Assembly (NCBI GenBank): GCA_030386295.1
Contig: JANQAO010000001.1
Coordinates: 323,546-387,545, forward strand
DNA: 64,000 bases
Source: Candidatus Persebacteraceae bacterium Df01
Lineage (GTDB): Bacteria > Pseudomonadota > Gammaproteobacteria > Tethybacterales > Persebacteraceae
Direction: 5' to 3'
Part shown: piece by piece, positions 63,023 to 64,000 of the stretch
How positions within the stretch are numbered: the stretch's first letter is position 1
Layout of the letters: the number at the start of each line of letters is the position of its first letter
The notes under the pieces: generated by a model
The model's input: only the letters and a program-made list of their open reading frames with translations
What the model was told of the DNA's origin: nothing
The model's database searches: none
Position numbers and translations under genes: made by a program

Positions 63023-64000
63023 TTAATTTTTTCCTGTCGCCAACAAATCGCAAAAATCGCGTACTGGTAATTGGTGTAGGCGCGCGTCATCGGCAAATAG
63101 ACCAACAATTTTTGCACAATGTGGTGGCGTAAAAATCGACTCCAAAGCGCCGGCAAATTTGGCTTGTAAGTGTGGGATGCTTTCTTGCCGTCGCCGTTTG
63201 TGTCCGAGCGGATATTCTATTTCTATCCGTTCGCTCGCTGTCCCGTCTTTAAAAAATACCTGTACAGCATTGGCAATGGAGCGTTTATCTGGATTTAGGT
63301 AGTCGCGGCTGTATTGAGTATTTTCCACCACTTCCATTTTGTCGCGTAAAGAGTCAATTAATGGATTGTCGGCGATTGTATCCTCATAGTCAGCGGCGGT
63401 GAGGCGGCCAAAAATCAGTGGCACAGCAGTCATGTATTGAATGCAGTGGTCGCGGTCTGCTGGGTTATGCAGAGGACCTGTTTTGCTGATAATGCGCACG
63501 GCGGACTCTTGCGTTTCAATACGCACTCGCGCAATGTCGTTTATTTTATTAGCGACGGATGTATGCAGCCGCATGGCACATTCAGCAGCAGTTTGAGCGT
63601 GAAATTCTGCTGGAAAAGACACCTTAAACAATATATTTTCCATCACGTAAGAACCATATTCTCGATTAACAACCAAGGGGTTTCCACCAAAAGATACATC
63701 GGAAAATCCCCACGTTGGCGCGCTCAGTGCTCCAGGGATGGACGTTTCTCCCGCCATTGCCATGAGTGCCAAACGCAAACCGCGGCTAGTGGCATCTCCC
63801 GCCGCCCATGATTTACGGCTGCCTGTGTTGGGTGCATGACGATACACGCGTAATGACTGCCCGTCAGCCCATGCGTGCGATATGGCGGCAACGGCTTGTT
63901 CTTTGTTGGCGCCCAGCAAGCGGGCACACACAGCGGTAGAAGCCACTTTCACTAGAACTACGTGGTCTAAGCCAACACGATTGAAACTGTTTTCCAGAGC
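63023..64000 (-). CDS. prpD: 2-Methylcitrate dehydratase PrpD (5' part beyond the window)
   Basis: Open from the window edge to the stop at 63023, 325 residues; the N-terminal third is outside. It reads like the MmgE/PrpD family and specifically PrpD: DHVVLVKVASTAVCARLLG, SHAWADGQSLRVYRHAPNTG, SRKSWAAGDATSRGLRLALM and WGFSDVSFGG. PrpD dehydrates 2-methylcitrate in propionate breakdown. Other prp genes would have to lie upstream, outside the window. A GTG at 63952 is internal and not the start. Confidence 0.9.
   Translation of the reverse strand, partial: ALENSFNRVGLDHVVLVKVASTAVCARLLGANKEQAVAAISHAWADGQSLRVYRHAPNTGSRKSWAAGDATSRGLRLALMAMAGETSIPGALSAPTWGFSDVSFGGNPLVVNREYGSYVMENILFKVSFPAEFHAQTAAECAMRLHTSVANKINDIARVRIETQESAVRIISKTGPLHNPADRDHCIQYMTAVPLIFGRLTAADYEDTIADNPLIDSLRDKMEVVENTQYSRDYLNPDKRSIANAVQVFFKDGTASERIEIEYPLGHKRRRQESIPHLQAKFAGALESIFTPPHCAKIVGLFADDARLHQLPVRDFCDLLATGKN

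Overview
The window is a dense piece of a proteobacterial chromosome. Coding genes run on both strands in short operons, many joined by ATGA, GTGA or TAATG start/stop overlaps, and no mobile element, phage gene or CRISPR array is visible. The gene set (mlaFEDCB, erpA, trifunctional cysG with cysJI, E. coli-type purB, a tRNA-Gly/Cys/Leu cluster, argJ-DUF815-Nudix/ThiE, and ssb-MFS-uvrA) points to a Gamma- or Betaproteobacterium. Base composition is moderate, with AT-rich spacers. Genes for methylamine assimilation, choline uptake, an aminomethyltransferase-like fusion and NhaA would suit a marine or host-associated life using methylated amines and osmolytes. That habitat is inference.

Layout: 1-3 kb, mlaFEDCB (retrograde phospholipid transport), divergent from erpA. 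3.8-6.5 kb, ppsR-ctaA-ctaB (PEP synthase regulator and heme A synthesis). 6.7-14 kb, a VOC protein, a DinG/YoaA helicase, tag, mobA, a TSUP exporter and recG. 14.2-20.2 kb, the most coherent system: gmaS-amt-(71-aa membrane protein)-mgsA-mgsB-mgsC, the gamma-glutamylmethylamide/N-methylglutamate route for methylamine. 20.2-25 kb, three tRNAs, argJ, a DUF815 ATPase, a Nudix-ThiE fusion, nfeD and an SPFH protein. 25-34 kb, rmuC, uvrD and cysG-cysJ-cysI. 34-43.6 kb, a DUF2723 membrane protein, aceA, a fatty acid desaturase, ssb, an MFS transporter and uvrA.

43.6-64 kb holds more accessory content: choXW without an adjacent ATPase, a two-subunit IorAB-type molybdenum hydroxylase, a coupled trio (diaminopropionate ammonia-lyase-like, M24 peptidase, Asp/Glu racemase-like), a divergent RmuC paralogue lacking its catalytic lysine, purB, tRNA-Phe, a TPR protein, a DUF1989-DUF1989-GcvT fusion, an enolase-superfamily protein with unusual active-site residues, hemJ, an unknown membrane protein, nhaA and the 3' part of prpD.

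The links I can defend: GmaS makes gamma-glutamylmethylamide from methylamine brought in by Amt, and MgsABC turns it into N-methylglutamate; the dehydrogenase for the next step is not in the window. CysG supplies the siroheme used by CysI, which CysJ reduces. PrpD and AceA belong to propionate and acetate/fatty acid use. The best candidates for undescribed biology are the DUF1989-GcvT fusion with its enolase-like neighbour, the three-gene DAP-lyase operon, the inactive-looking RmuC paralogue, and the small membrane protein between amt and mgsA.
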